Shown here: one piece after another, positions 9,642-18,840 of the stretch
How positions within the stretch are numbered: the stretch's first letter is position 1
Layout of the letters: every line of letters begins with the position of its first letter
From: Euryhalocaulis sp050486445
GTDB taxonomy: Bacteria > Pseudomonadota > Alphaproteobacteria > Caulobacterales > Maricaulaceae
Assembly (NCBI GenBank): GCA_050486445.1
Contig: JBJHDH010000008.1
Coordinates: 20,100-84,099 of the forward strand
DNA length: 64,000 nt
Reading direction: 5' to 3'
Notes under the pieces: generated by a model
The model's input: the letters and a program-made list of their open reading frames with translations, nothing else
Told to the model about the DNA's origin: nothing
Database searches by the model: none
Program-made: the position numbers and the translations under genes

Positions 9642-11125
9642 CAGTGTCCGCGCCCGCCGCCAATCCCTCCTGCTGGCTCGACCCATTCGCAGACCGGCTG
9701 CGCGAGGAATGCGGCGTGTTCGGTGTGTTTGGCGCGCGCGACGCATCTGTGCTGACCGCGCTCGGCCTACACGCGCTCCAGCACCGGGGGCAGGAAGCCT
9801 GTGGCATCACCTCGTTCGACGGCGCCCGCTTTCATAACGAGCGGCATCTGGGTCTGGTCGGCGACAATTTCGCAGGACCGGATACGCCCCAGCGGCTGCC
9901 CGGATACGCCGCCATCGGCCATGTCCGCTATTCCACCCAGGGCGCGACCGTTCTGCGCAATGTCCAGCCGCTCTTCGCCGACCTGAACGCCGGCGGCGTA
10001 TCGCTCGCCCATAACGGAAACCTTACCAATTCCCGCGATCTGCGCGAACAGCTCGTGCAGGGCGGCGCCATCTTCCAGTCCACCTCCGACACCGAAGTCA
10101 TCATCCAGCTTGTCGCGCGTTCGCGTCAGACGAAAATCGTCGACCGTTTCACCGACGCGCTGCGCCAGATTGAAGGCGCCTATGCCCTCGTCTGTCTCAC
10201 CAACAAGAAACTGATCGGCGCACGCGACCCGCTCGGCATCCGGCCGCTGGTGCTGGGCCGGCTGGGCAATGCCTATATCTTCGCCTCCGAGACCTGCGCG
10301 CTGGCCATGATCGGCGCCACGTTCGTGCGCGACATCAATCCCGGCGAAATCGTGGTCGTCACCGAATCCGGCGCCGAAAGCATCCAGTTCGCGCCAGCGC
10401 GCACGCCACGCCCGTGCGTGTTCGAATTTGTCTATTTCGCCCGGCCGGACTCGGTCGTGGATGGCCGCCCGGTCTATCAGGTGCGCAAGAATATGGGCCG
10501 CATTCTGGCTGAGGAATGCCCCGCCGCCGCCGATGTGGTGATGCCGGTGCCCGATTCCGGCGTTCCCGCCGCGCTCGGCTTCGCAGAGGCGTCCGGCCTG
10601 CCCTTCGAGCACGGCATCGTCCGCAACCACTATGTCGGCCGCACCTTCATCCAGCCCAGCCAGTCGATCCGCGACATGGGCGTGAGGCTGAAGCATTCGG
10701 CCAACCGCGCCCAGATCGAGGGCAAGCGCGTCGTTCTGGTCGACGATTCCATCGTGCGCGGCACCACCTCGCGCAAGATTGTCTCGATGGTGCGCGAAGC
10801 CGGCGCGACGGAAGTGCATTTCCGCTCCGCCAGCCCGATGATCAAATGGCCTGACTATTACGGCATCGACACGCCGGTGCGGGAAAAGCTGATCGCCGCG
10901 ACCCATTCGCTGGACGAAATCCGGGCAGAGCTGGGCGCGGACAGTCTCGGCTTTGTCTCCGTTGACGGCCTTTATCGCGCGCTCGGCGAAGAGGGCCGCG
11001 ACGCGGACCACACCCAGTTCACCGACCATTGCTTCACCGGCGAATATCCGACGCATCTGACCGACGCCAATCGCCAGATCGCAGACAAGGACCAGCAATT
11101 GTCCTTCCTGGTGGAAGTCGCCTAG
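9638..11125 (+). CDS. purF: Amidophosphoribosyltransferase (PurF)
   Basis: First committed enzyme of purine synthesis: PRPP + glutamine to phosphoribosylamine. The 495-aa chain has a 24-residue segment before EECGVFGVFG; Cys25 becomes the N-terminal glutaminase nucleophile once the propeptide is removed. The glutaminase domain continues with GHVRYSTQG and LAHNGNLTN. The phosphoribosyltransferase domain carries the PRPP loop VVLVDDSIVRGTTS. Starts inside the cvpA stop (ATGA overlap). Confidence 0.97.
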   Translation: MTVSAPAANPSCWLDPFADRLREECGVFGVFGARDASVLTALGLHALQHRGQEACGITSFDGARFHNERHLGLVGDNFAGPDTPQRLPGYAAIGHVRYSTQGATVLRNVQPLFADLNAGGVSLAHNGNLTNSRDLREQLVQGGAIFQSTSDTEVIIQLVARSRQTKIVDRFTDALRQIEGAYALVCLTNKKLIGARDPLGIRPLVLGRLGNAYIFASETCALAMIGATFVRDINPGEIVVVTESGAESIQFAPARTPRPCVFEFVYFARPDSVVDGRPVYQVRKNMGRILAEECPAAADVVMPVPDSGVPAALGFAEASGLPFEHGIVRNHYVGRTFIQPSQSIRDMGVRLKHSANRAQIEGKRVVLVDDSIVRGTTSRKIVSMVREAGATEVHFRSASPMIKWPDYYGIDTPVREKLIAATHSLDEIRAELGADSLGFVSVDGLYRALGEEGRDADHTQFTDHCFTGEYPTHLTDANRQIADKDQQLSFLVEVA

Positions 11126-11137
11126 AACCCGTTGCCA

Positions 11138-11857
11138 ATGACCAACACTTCCACCCATGCCGGGCGCATCGCGCTCGTCACCGGCGCGTCGCGCGGCATT
11201 GGCGCCGCGGCGGCGCTGGAGCTGGCGCGCCGCGGCGCGCATGTCATCCTCGCCGCCCGCACCCAAGGCGCGCTGGAGGCGCTGGACGATGCAATCCGCG
11301 CCGCAGGCGGCGCCGCCACGCTCGTGCCGCTCGATCTGCGCGCGCCGCAATCCTGCGACGAGCTGGCGCGCATCGTGGCCGAGCGCTGGGGGCGGCTCGA
11401 CGCGCTGATCGGCGCCGCCGGCATTCTCGGCCCCCTCACCCCGGTTTCGCAGATCGAGCCAAATAGCTGGGCAGAGGTCTTCACCGTCAATTTTCATGCG
11501 AACTGGGCGCTGATCCGCGCTTTCGAGCCGCTGCTGCGCAGTTCAGAGGCTGGCCGCGCGGTGTTCGTCACCTCCGGCGCGGCGCGCAATGCGCGCGCCT
11601 ACTGGGGCGCCTATGCCGCGTCGAAAGCGGCGCTGGACGCGCTGGTCCATTCCTGGGCAATGGAATTGTCCGCCACCAGCATACGCGCCAATCTGGTCAA
11701 TCCCGGCCCGATGCGCACGGCGATGCGCGCCGCCGCCTTCCCGGGCGAAGATCCAAAGACCCTGCCCGCGCCGGAAGACATCGCGCCGTTGATCGCCGAC
11801 ATGGCCGGCCCGGACTGGACAGACACCGCCGGGCTGATCGACTGGCGCCCGGCTTAG
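11138..11857 (+). CDS. SDR family NAD(P)-dependent oxidoreductase
   Basis: Short-chain dehydrogenase of unknown substrate, about 239 aa. Visible motifs: TGASRGIG dinucleotide-binding loop, GAAGILG in place of the usual NNAG, a serine in FVTSGAA, and the YAASK active site. A TTG two codons upstream (11132) could also serve as start; the ATG is preferred. It follows purF by 12 bases, so it probably belongs to the same transcript, but nothing in the sequence ties it to purine synthesis. Its TAG stop codon is the first three bases of a dispersed hairpin repeat. Subfamily cannot be fixed by eye. Confidence 0.88.
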   Translation: MTNTSTHAGRIALVTGASRGIGAAAALELARRGAHVILAARTQGALEALDDAIRAAGGAATLVPLDLRAPQSCDELARIVAERWGRLDALIGAAGILGPLTPVSQIEPNSWAEVFTVNFHANWALIRAFEPLLRSSEAGRAVFVTSGAARNARAYWGAYAASKAALDALVHSWAMELSATSIRANLVNPGPMRTAMRAAAFPGEDPKTLPAPEDIAPLIADMAGPDWTDTAGLIDWRPA

Positions 11858-11899
11858 AGCAAGTGTAGAGCGTGATCCGCATCAACGGATCACGCTCTA
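11855..11899. repeat. Dispersed hairpin repeat, module-2 type (copy 1)
   Basis: Perfect 14-bp inverted repeat: TAGAGCGTGATCCG (11866-11879) and CGGATCACGCTCTA (11886-11899), 6-base loop. It is preceded by TAGAGCAAGTG, which looks like the first bases of the module-1 hairpin seen in the two 104-bp copies at 38141 and 39875, with most of module 1 deleted. The first TAG is the stop codon of the upstream SDR gene. Confidence 0.85.
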
Positions 11900-12045
11900 A
11901 AAAGTGTCTGGCCATAAAGATGGCGTTCTCCGGAATGCGCGCGCAGCGCATATCCTGGCCCAGAAAATGCTGAGGATCAGGAATAATGCCCGGCTTCGCC
12001 GGACATTTTCATCCCAAAGCTGGGTCCCGGATAACCCGCAACGCG

Positions 12046-12064
12046 CCCCGGATTAAATCCGGGG
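12046..12064. repeat. REP-like palindrome CCCCGGA-N5-TCCGGGG
   Basis: Same family as 4742-4760 (spacer TTAAA). It sits with the repeats at 11855 and 12099 in the 308-base gap between the SDR gene and the convergent permease gene; no coding signal is seen in that gap. Confidence 0.8.
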
Positions 12065-12098
12065 TTCCGGGAAATACCGGAATTATTACATCAGAACT

Positions 12099-12140
12099 CT
12101 GAGGAGCCGCCGCAAGGCAGCGTCTCGAAGCACGTTCCAG
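12099..12140 (+). repeat. 42-bp direct repeat, left copy
   Basis: Begins CTGAGGAGCCGCCGCAAGGC and ends CACGTTCCAG. It matches 14776-14817 at 40 of 42 positions in the same orientation. The two copies bracket the permease gene at 12166-14658. The inner GCCGCC/GGCGGC-type arms can fold into a hairpin (with one mismatch in this copy). Confidence 0.85.
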
Positions 12141-12165
12141 AAGGCAGTAACGCCAGCGTCGTCCC

Positions 12166-14658
12166 CTACTCCGCGCGCAGCACCAGCGCCGGCTTCACCG
12201 ACGCCGCGCGCAGCGCGTGCGCGCCCACCGCCAGCCAGGCGATCAGCAGCGAGACTGCGAGCGCCGCCAGAAACGGCCAGATCGTCAGCTCGATCCGGGT
12301 CACAAAGAGATTGAGATAAGCCCGCGCCGCGATCCACGCTGCCGGCCATGCGATCAGGTTCGCCACGATCACCGGCTTGGAAAAATCCCACAGCATCATG
12401 CCCAGCACGCGCGGCGTGGAGGCGCCCAGAACCTTGCGCACGCCGATCTCCCGCACCCGCCGCTGCACCACAAAACTCGCCATCCCGAAGAGACCCATCG
12501 CGGCGATGAACAGCGCCACGCCCGCAAGCCCTGCGCAGGCGACCAACACCATCCGGAAAAACCGGAAATACGTATCGAAGAACTCATCAAGGAAACGGGG
12601 ATTGGCCGGTTGCCCGCCCGGATCGAAATCCCGCCATACCGTGCGGATATGCTCCAGCCCGCCCGCCACATCGTGACGGGACAGGCGGACCAGCGCAAAT
12701 CCCATGGAAAAGGGCCGCATGACATAGGCATAGTTCTCTGGTCCGCCCGCCATCAGATCCATCGGCGCCGTCTCGACCACGCCGATCACCACATGCTCCG
12801 GCGGCAACCCGTCTTCCCCGGCCACGCCATATTGCGCCGCGACGCGATACAGACTCTGGCCGATGGCTTCATGCGGCGCATAGCCCATAAGGCGCGCCGT
12901 CTCTTCGTCGATAATCACGGACAGGCTGTCGTCCCGGTCGTGCGAAAAATCGCGCCCGGCCAGAATCCTGACGCCCTGTGTCGTGAAATAATCGGCATAG
13001 ACATTGCGCCCCTGCGCCACAAAGCGCGTGGCCATCGGGTCCGGCGATTGCGCGAATTCCGCCGTCTCGCTCGTCGTCTGATAGAAAGGTGGATAGGAAT
13101 CGTAGCTGGCCGCCAGCACCGCCGGGTGCGCGGCCAGGCGCGACTGGATCGCCACGAGCCAGTCCAGCGTTCCTTCCGGCGTCATCGGCACATTGCCGGG
13201 GATATTGGCGAATACCAGCGGGTCTTCCGCCGGGCGCGTCAGGGTCTGACGCATCCCGGCGGCCTGCATCGCCATCACCGCGACCACGATCATCAGTCCG
13301 GCGGCGACCGCGAACTGCGCGGCGCTCAGCAGACCGCGCACCCCTCCCCCGCCGCGCTCGCCACCGCCCGTTCGCGCCGCAGTGACCGGATGCAACCGCG
13401 CCAGCGCCAATGCCGGCCATGTTCCGGCGGCCAGCGCCACCACGACCGCAATCAGCGCAACGCCCAGCCAGTAATCCGGCCGCGCCACCCCCGGCATATC
13501 CGGCGGCAGGCCGAGTGGCGGCGCAAGGACGCCCGCCAGCATGACGGACAGCGGCGCCGCCAAGGCCAGCGCCAGAAAGACCACGGCGCCGCTTTCGATT
13601 AGCGACTGCGCCACGATCTGCCGCCGCCGCGCGCCGACCGCCTTGCGCAGACCGATCTCCTGCGCCCGCGCCACGGCGCCGGCGGAGGAAAGAGCGGCGA
13701 AATTGACGCATCCCGCCAAAAGCGCCAGCGCGCCCAGCGCATAGAGAATGTCGACTAGCGAAAACCCCGGCGGAAACCCGATCAAATCGTTGAACCGCGC
13801 CTCGGCCAGTCCGGCCAGCGGCGCGGCGCGAAACCGCGATTCCGGGAAATGAGAGGGAACATGCCGTTGCGCAAAATCCGGCAAGGCACGATTGATCTCC
13901 CGCACGCCCAGTGATCCGTTCCCGGGCAACAGCGCATAGGTCGCGAAATTGGTGGAAGCGAACGCCTCCTCCTCCCACCACAAGGGCGTATCGGGGTCGT
14001 TGGCCATCAGGAACACCGCTACCCATGTCGAGAGACCGGACAGCACGTCCATCTCCATCCAGTTCGCGGCGGCAAAGTGCGAGTTACCGGGAATGTCCCG
14101 GAACACGCCGGTCACCGTGACATCCAGCGACAACCGCTCGGACGATGGCATCCGGAGGCGCAGAGTCCGGCCCACCGGATCGTCATCGCCGAACAGGCGC
14201 TGCGCCCCGCGCTGGCTCAGGATCACCGTCCGCGGGTCGTCGAGCGATGCGCGTCCTCGGATCATCTCCAGATCGAAAATCTCCAGAAACTCGGGATCGA
14301 CATAACTGCCCTGAAGCGACTGCGTGGAATCCTCAGGCCCCACATACATGGCGGCGAGAAACAGACGCGCGGCGGCCTCCAGTTGCGGGAAATCCGTGCG
14401 CAGCAGCGCCGCTGTGCCCGGCCCCGATCCCTGAAAGTTCGACCGCCAGCCACCGTCCTGTTGTCTCATCTCCTGCACGACGATGGCGATCCGGTCCGCA
14501 TTCATCCAATGACGATCCGCCTGCCGAAAATAATCGCCGATCACATGCGCCGTCAGAAAACATGCAAGCCCCAGCGCCAGCGCCAGCAGCTTGATCGCGG
14601 TGGACAGCGGGTCGCGCCTGAAATTGCGCAGCGCCGTCGAGAGATAATGACCCAGCAT
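12166..14658 (-). CDS. ABC transporter permease, MacB/FtsX type (orphan)
   Basis: 830-aa inner-membrane protein of the MacB-like permease superfamily. It has an N-terminal transmembrane helix (LLALALGLACFLTAHVIG), a large periplasmic MacB core, three helices of the first FtsX domain with the AQEIGLRKAVGARRRQI signature, another helix and periplasmic region, and a second FtsX domain with VREIGVRKVLGAS. The two matching IG(L/V)RK motifs show an internally duplicated permease, as in the YbbP/DUF214-like exporters that act on lipids, peptides or lipoproteins. No ATPase, fusion-protein or outer-membrane gene lies next to it, so the partner must be elsewhere. It is flanked on both sides by direct repeats. 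Substrate unknown. Confidence 0.88.
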   Translation of the reverse strand: MLGHYLSTALRNFRRDPLSTAIKLLALALGLACFLTAHVIGDYFRQADRHWMNADRIAIVVQEMRQQDGGWRSNFQGSGPGTAALLRTDFPQLEAAARLFLAAMYVGPEDSTQSLQGSYVDPEFLEIFDLEMIRGRASLDDPRTVILSQRGAQRLFGDDDPVGRTLRLRMPSSERLSLDVTVTGVFRDIPGNSHFAAANWMEMDVLSGLSTWVAVFLMANDPDTPLWWEEEAFASTNFATYALLPGNGSLGVREINRALPDFAQRHVPSHFPESRFRAAPLAGLAEARFNDLIGFPPGFSLVDILYALGALALLAGCVNFAALSSAGAVARAQEIGLRKAVGARRRQIVAQSLIESGAVVFLALALAAPLSVMLAGVLAPPLGLPPDMPGVARPDYWLGVALIAVVVALAAGTWPALALARLHPVTAARTGGGERGGGGVRGLLSAAQFAVAAGLMIVVAVMAMQAAGMRQTLTRPAEDPLVFANIPGNVPMTPEGTLDWLVAIQSRLAAHPAVLAASYDSYPPFYQTTSETAEFAQSPDPMATRFVAQGRNVYADYFTTQGVRILAGRDFSHDRDDSLSVIIDEETARLMGYAPHEAIGQSLYRVAAQYGVAGEDGLPPEHVVIGVVETAPMDLMAGGPENYAYVMRPFSMGFALVRLSRHDVAGGLEHIRTVWRDFDPGGQPANPRFLDEFFDTYFRFFRMVLVACAGLAGVALFIAAMGLFGMASFVVQRRVREIGVRKVLGASTPRVLGMMLWDFSKPVIVANLIAWPAAWIAARAYLNLFVTRIELTIWPFLAALAVSLLIAWLAVGAHALRAASVKPALVLRAE

Positions 14659-14775
14659 CGCGACGCCCTTCCCGGACTCAAGGATGGCGGCAGACTACAC
14701 GCACTGTATTAGAGTATCAATACACCGGGGTTATGCCCCGCGCAGGGGATACCCCTGCCACCCACCACCCTCATG

Positions 14776-14906
14776 CTGAGGAGCCGCCGCAAGGCGGCGT
14801 CTCGAAGCACGCTCCAGTTCTACCAACGCCCGCGTCACACTGGATCGTCCCTCGAGACGCCCCGCCAGTATCCCATCCGGGATACAGGCGAGGCTCCTCG
14901 GGATGA
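14776..14906. repeat. 42-bp direct repeat, right copy, with inverted half
   Basis: 14776-14817 repeats 12099-12140 with two mismatches. About 30 bases later the sequence CTCGAGACGCC (14851-14861) and then GAGGCTCCTCGGGATGAGG (14890-14908 region) is the approximate reverse complement of the first part, so the whole stretch could form one long hairpin. This fills most of the 299-base gap between the permease gene and clpA; no gene is seen there. Confidence 0.75.
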
Positions 14907-14957
14907 GGACTTGAGGTTGGCAGAGAAGACTCTGATGCGCAGGGGAGGATTACGCCC

Positions 14958-17312
14958 CTACTCCACCAGTTCTTTTTTCTTTTTCTTCGGCGCGTTTTTC
15001 TTCGGTCCGGAGCCGGTTGCGCGGCGCGCCTTCAGCGTTTCGGCGTCGGTCAGCGTGAAGGCCAGTTTCGCATCGTCTTTCGGGTCGATGTCGATCTCGA
15101 CCACCCCGCCCTTGCGCAATTTGCCGAACAGGATCTCGTCGGCCAGCGGCTTCTTGATCTGTTCCTGGATCACGCGGGCCAGCGGACGCGCGCCGAATTT
15201 CTCGTCATAGCCGCGCGCGGCCAGCCATGTCACCGCCGCCGGAGTCAGCTCGAACGAGATATTGCGGTCCGAAAGCTGGCCTTCGAGCTGGAGCACGAAT
15301 TTCTCCACCACCTGGCCGATGATTTCGGGCGTCAGCGGGCCGAACTGGATCACCGCGTCCAGCCGGTTGCGGAATTCCGGGCTGAACAGCCGCTCGATGG
15401 CCGCGGCGTCCTCGCCCTCGCGCCGCTCGCGGCCAAAGCCGACGGCGTTTTTCGCATTGTCCGCGGCCCCGGCGTTCGTGGTCATGATGAGCGCCACATT
15501 GCGGAAGTCGATCTTCTTGCCGTTGGTGTCGGTCAGCGTGCCGTGATCCATGATCTGGAGCAGCACGTTGAACAGGTCCGGATGCGCTTTCTCGATCTCG
15601 TCCAGCAGCAGCACGGAGTGCGGATGCTGGTCGATGGCGTCGGTCAGGAGGCCGCCCTGGTCGTAGCCGACATAGCCCGGCGGCGCGCCGATCAGACGCG
15701 AGACCGTGTGCCGCTCCATATATTCCGACATGTCGAAGCGCACGAGTTCGACGCCCAGCGTGCGGGCGAGCTGGCGCGCCACCTCGGTCTTGCCGACGCC
15801 GGTGGGGCCAGAGAACAGATAGCAGCCAATGGGCTTTTCCGGCTCGCGCAGCCCGGCGCGCGCCAGCTTGATGGCGGCGGCGAGCTGGTCGATGGCCGCA
15901 TCCTGACCGAACACCATGCGCTTCAGATCGCCGCCCAGCGTCTGCAAGGCCGCGGCGTCGGAGGCGCTAACCTGCTTGGGCGGAATGCGCGCCATCTTGG
16001 CGACCACCGCCTCCACATCCTTCACGCCCACGACCTTCTTGCGGCGCGATGGCGGTTTCAGCATTTCGCTGGCGCCGGCCTCGTCGATCACGTCGATCGC
16101 CTTGTCCGGCAGCTTGCGGTCGGACATGTAGCGCGACGACAGGTTCACTGCCGTCCTGATCGCGTCATTAGTGTAGCGCACGCGGTGGAAGTCCTCGAAA
16201 TAGGGCTTCAGCCCCATCAGGATTTTCACCGTGTCGGCCTCGCTCGGCTCGTTCACGTCGATCTTCTGGAAGCGGCGGGCCAGCGCCCGGTCCTTCTCGA
16301 AATGCTGGCGAAACTCCTTGAAGGTGGTGGAGCCCATGCAGCGGAGCTGGCCGCTCTGCAACGCCGGTTTCAGCAGATTGCTGGCGTCCATTGCGCCGCC
16401 GCTGGTGGCGCCGGCGCCGATCACGGTGTGAATCTCGTCGATGAACAGGATCGCGCCGGGGAAGGCTTCCAGCTCCTTCACCACGGCTTTCAGCCGCTCC
16501 TCGAAATCGCCGCGATAGCGCGTGCCGGCCAGCAGCGCGCCCATGTCTAATGCAAAGATCGTGGCGTCTTCGAGAACCTCCGGCACATCGCCTTCCACGA
16601 TCTTGCGCGCCAGGCCCTCGGCGATGGCGGTCTTGCCGACGCCTGGATCACCGACCAGCAGCGGATTGTTCTTGCGCCGCCGGCACAGAATCTGGATGGC
16701 GCGCTCCACCTCCGCCGCGCGTCCGATCAGCGGATCGACCCCGCCCTCTTCCGCCTTGCGGTTCAGGTTCACGCAATAGGCATCCAGCGCCTCGGCGCCG
16801 GTCTTCACGGTCTCGTCGCCATCGGCCTCGGATGCGCCGCGCACCGGACGCGGTTGCGCCCCGCCTGCGCGTTTGGCGATGCCGTGGCTGATATAATTCA
16901 CCGCGTCAAAGCGCGTCATCTCCTGCTGTTGGAGAAAGTACACCGCGTGGCTTTCCCGTTCCGGGAAAATGGCGGCCAGCACATGGGCTCCGCTGACCTC
17001 GTCGCGGCCGGATGACTGCACATGGATCACTGCGCGCTGGATCACGCGCTGGAAGCCGGCGGTCGGCTTGGCGTCTTCGTCGCCCGGCGCCGCCAGATTG
17101 GCGTGCTCGACATCGACATAGGCTGTCAGATCCTCGCGCAGCTCGCCCAGATCGACATCGCAGGCGCGCATCACCGCCGCGGCGTCGGCGTCGTCGATCA
17201 GCGCAAGCAGCAAATGCTCCAGCGTCGCGTATTCGTGACCGCGCTCATTGGCGCAGGAGATGGCGCGATGGAGCGTCTCTTCCAGACCTGGCGAGAATGA
17301 CGGCACGCGCAC
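14958..17312 (-). CDS. clpA: ATP-dependent Clp protease ATP-binding subunit ClpA
   Basis: Hexameric unfoldase that feeds substrates to ClpP. In the 784-aa protein: Clp-N repeat domain (1-150, starting VPSFSPGLEETLHRAI), AAA D1 with Walker A GDPGVGKT (221-228) and LFIDEIHTVIGAGAT, and AAA D2 with GPTGVGKT (about 505) and VLLLDEIEKAHPDLFNVLLQ split over Walker B and sensor regions. The C-terminal D2-small domain ends in a lysine-rich tail. The short middle domain and the upstream clpS identify it as ClpA rather than ClpB. 22 bases separate it from clpS. Confidence 0.97.
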   Translation of the reverse strand: MRVPSFSPGLEETLHRAISCANERGHEYATLEHLLLALIDDADAAAVMRACDVDLGELREDLTAYVDVEHANLAAPGDEDAKPTAGFQRVIQRAVIHVQSSGRDEVSGAHVLAAIFPERESHAVYFLQQQEMTRFDAVNYISHGIAKRAGGAQPRPVRGASEADGDETVKTGAEALDAYCVNLNRKAEEGGVDPLIGRAAEVERAIQILCRRRKNNPLLVGDPGVGKTAIAEGLARKIVEGDVPEVLEDATIFALDMGALLAGTRYRGDFEERLKAVVKELEAFPGAILFIDEIHTVIGAGATSGGAMDASNLLKPALQSGQLRCMGSTTFKEFRQHFEKDRALARRFQKIDVNEPSEADTVKILMGLKPYFEDFHRVRYTNDAIRTAVNLSSRYMSDRKLPDKAIDVIDEAGASEMLKPPSRRKKVVGVKDVEAVVAKMARIPPKQVSASDAAALQTLGGDLKRMVFGQDAAIDQLAAAIKLARAGLREPEKPIGCYLFSGPTGVGKTEVARQLARTLGVELVRFDMSEYMERHTVSRLIGAPPGYVGYDQGGLLTDAIDQHPHSVLLLDEIEKAHPDLFNVLLQIMDHGTLTDTNGKKIDFRNVALIMTTNAGAADNAKNAVGFGRERREGEDAAAIERLFSPEFRNRLDAVIQFGPLTPEIIGQVVEKFVLQLEGQLSDRNISFELTPAAVTWLAARGYDEKFGARPLARVIQEQIKKPLADEILFGKLRKGGVVEIDIDPKDDAKLAFTLTDAETLKARRATGSGPKKNAPKKKKKELVE

Positions 17313-17334
17313 CTCCTTGGCTGGCGGTTAAACT

Positions 17335-17664
17335 TTACACCTTCTCCATCGTGCATTGCAGGGGGTGCTGCGCGCGGCGCGCGGCGTCCACCACCTGGAC
17401 GACTTTGGTTTCGGCGACCTCATACGTGTAGACCCCGCACACGCCCACGCCGTTCTGATGCACGTGCAACATGATACGGGTCGCATCCTCGGCCGACTTG
17501 TTGAAAATCCGCTGGAGGATGGCGATGACGAATTCCATGGGCGTGTAGTCGTCATTCAGCAGCAGAACGCGATACATCGACGGCCGCTTGGTCTTCGGCT
17601 TGACCTTTATGGCCACGCCGGCGCCGCGATCCGGATCGTTGGTTCCCCGCTTGCGTTCGGACAT
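17335..17664 (-). CDS. clpS: ClpS adaptor (N-degron recognin)
   Basis: Adaptor that delivers N-end-rule substrates to ClpAP. The 109-aa protein has a disordered N-terminus and the core VLLLNDDYTPMEFV (residues 33-46), where Asn37 and Asp38 belong to the N-degron pocket, followed by MLHVHQNGVGVCGVYTYEVAETK with His67. It directly precedes clpA on the same strand, the standard arrangement. Start at 17664 gives normal length. Confidence 0.97.
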   Translation of the reverse strand: MSERKRGTNDPDRGAGVAIKVKPKTKRPSMYRVLLLNDDYTPMEFVIAILQRIFNKSAEDATRIMLHVHQNGVGVCGVYTYEVAETKVVQVVDAARRAQHPLQCTMEKV

Positions 17665-17814
17665 TGCTCTTACGACTCACACATCCCTCGCCATATTAAA
17701 TAGGACGCATGGGGCCGCGGGAAAGTGGCGTTGCTGCGCCACATTTCCCGCGCCGGGCGAATCGCCCCCCCGGCTCCGCGGCCTCCAGCCTTCCGGTAAA
17801 CGCGTGAGGAACGA

Positions 17815-17843
17815 AAAAGGCCCGGCGCACAGCCGGGCCTTTT
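17815..17843 (-). terminator. Rho-independent terminator after phasin gene
   Basis: 12-bp perfect stem AAAAGGCCCGGC (17815-17826) / GCCGGGCCTTTT (17832-17843) with a 5-base loop and an A-tract on the plus strand at 17814-17818, i.e. a T-tract on the minus strand after the stem. It ends the minus-strand phasin transcript 40 bases past its stop and insulates the clpS promoter. Confidence 0.88.
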
Positions 17844-17884
17844 GGGTTCCGCCCCGCGGGGCCGCGGCGGCGTCATGCATCGGC

Positions 17885-18376
17885 TCAGCGCGCGGCCTGA
17901 ATCTGGTCCATCGCGATGGCGGTGCGATCGTTGAGCGGCTTCCAGCTCTCCTTCATGGTCGAAGCCATCAGGTCGGCCGTACGCGTCAACTCCGCCAGAT
18001 AGGAGTCCAGCGCCGTCTTGGCGTAGTCTGCCTGAAGTTCGATGGCTTCCTGCACGCTACGCGCGGAGGCCAGCGATTTGGCGGCCTCCATGCTCTCTTC
18101 CACCGTCTTTTTGGCGAAAGCCGAGATATTGGAGTTGATCTGCTCTGCGCCGCTGGTGGCGGCGGTGAAGCTGGCGATCACGGCGTCCAGATTGCCCTTG
18201 CCATATTCGCTGATCTCGCCGAACGCGGCGGCGGAGCGCTCGAAGCTCTCCTTCATCGCCGTCTGGCCGGCTTCAGTGAATGCATAGACGCCCGCTTCCG
18301 CGGCCGATTTGGTCTTCGCGGCGGTTTTCTTCGCGGCGGCGGCGGTCTTGGCGGCCGTTTCTTTCTCGTCAGCCAT
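17885..18376 (-). CDS. Phasin family protein
   Basis: 163-aa Ala/Lys-rich helical protein of the alphaproteobacterial phasin family, which coats polyhydroxyalkanoate granules. After a low-complexity N-terminal stretch (residues 5-30, repeated AAKT units), the amphipathic helical region includes EYGKGNLDAVIASFTAATSG and AKSLASARSVQEAIELQADYAK, which resembles the phasin_2 consensus. The frame stays open 32 codons upstream, but the ATG at 18376 is preceded by GGAGAGAG and gives the typical MADE... start. No PHA synthase is in this window. The Ala/Lys repeats are encoded by GC-rich low-complexity DNA. Confidence 0.88.
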   Translation of the reverse strand: MADEKETAAKTAAAAKKTAAKTKSAAEAGVYAFTEAGQTAMKESFERSAAAFGEISEYGKGNLDAVIASFTAATSGAEQINSNISAFAKKTVEESMEAAKSLASARSVQEAIELQADYAKTALDSYLAELTRTADLMASTMKESWKPLNDRTAIAMDQIQAAR

Positions 18377-18507
18377 AGGTCTGCTCTCTCCTCTAGCGAA
18401 CGCGGCGGCCGTCAGGGGCTTGGCCGCGCCCTTGCGGGTGGCGTTCGTGCTGCGCAGGGGGCATCCCTGCAATGTTCCGTTGATGGGCGACTGCCGCCCT
18501 CTGGTCC

Positions 18508-18536
18508 TGCTTATTCAGCCCCGCCCCGGCTGTCAA
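18508..18536 (-). promoter_or_regulatory. Candidate promoter of phasin gene
   Basis: On the minus strand TTGACA (18531-18536) is followed after about 17 bases by TAAGCA, or, read with the Caulobacter-style element, by GCTGAATA after about 11 bases. It lies 132-160 bases before the phasin start. Motif match only; no experimental support. Confidence 0.4.
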
Positions 18537-18840
18537 GAAAATTTGTGCAGCGCAACATGAAACTTTTCAGACAATTCAAGGGAAAGGGGCGCTCATCCCT
18601 GCCCGCCACGGCGTTTATTTGCGTTTGCAATATGAAATCGGCGCAAGCGATCACTGCCGCGCCTATGGTAAGGACGGCCTCGAATATGCATGATAATGCG
18701 AGCGCGGGCGGACGGTTCCCGATCAGGAACAGGTCCGCGGGCGCAGGGGTTTCCGCCAGAGGCGGAAAACGGGGGTATTTACGAGGCGGTAATCACTCGC
18801 AGGCACGCTTGAAGCGGCGGCGGGCGCGGAGCGGGCGATC
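18537..18840. other. Gene-free stretch between phasin promoter and D,D-carboxypeptidase
   Basis: Divergent intergenic DNA, locally more AT-rich than the surroundings between 18555 and 18700. It must hold the promoter of the carboxypeptidase gene. I see no open frame with a ribosome-binding site, no repeat and no terminator. Confidence 0.4.

Noticed and set aside
11855..11899. Rho-independent terminator of purF-SDR
   Set aside because: Strong hairpin, but no T-run follows and the same hairpin occurs elsewhere as a dispersed repeat; it may still slow transcription.
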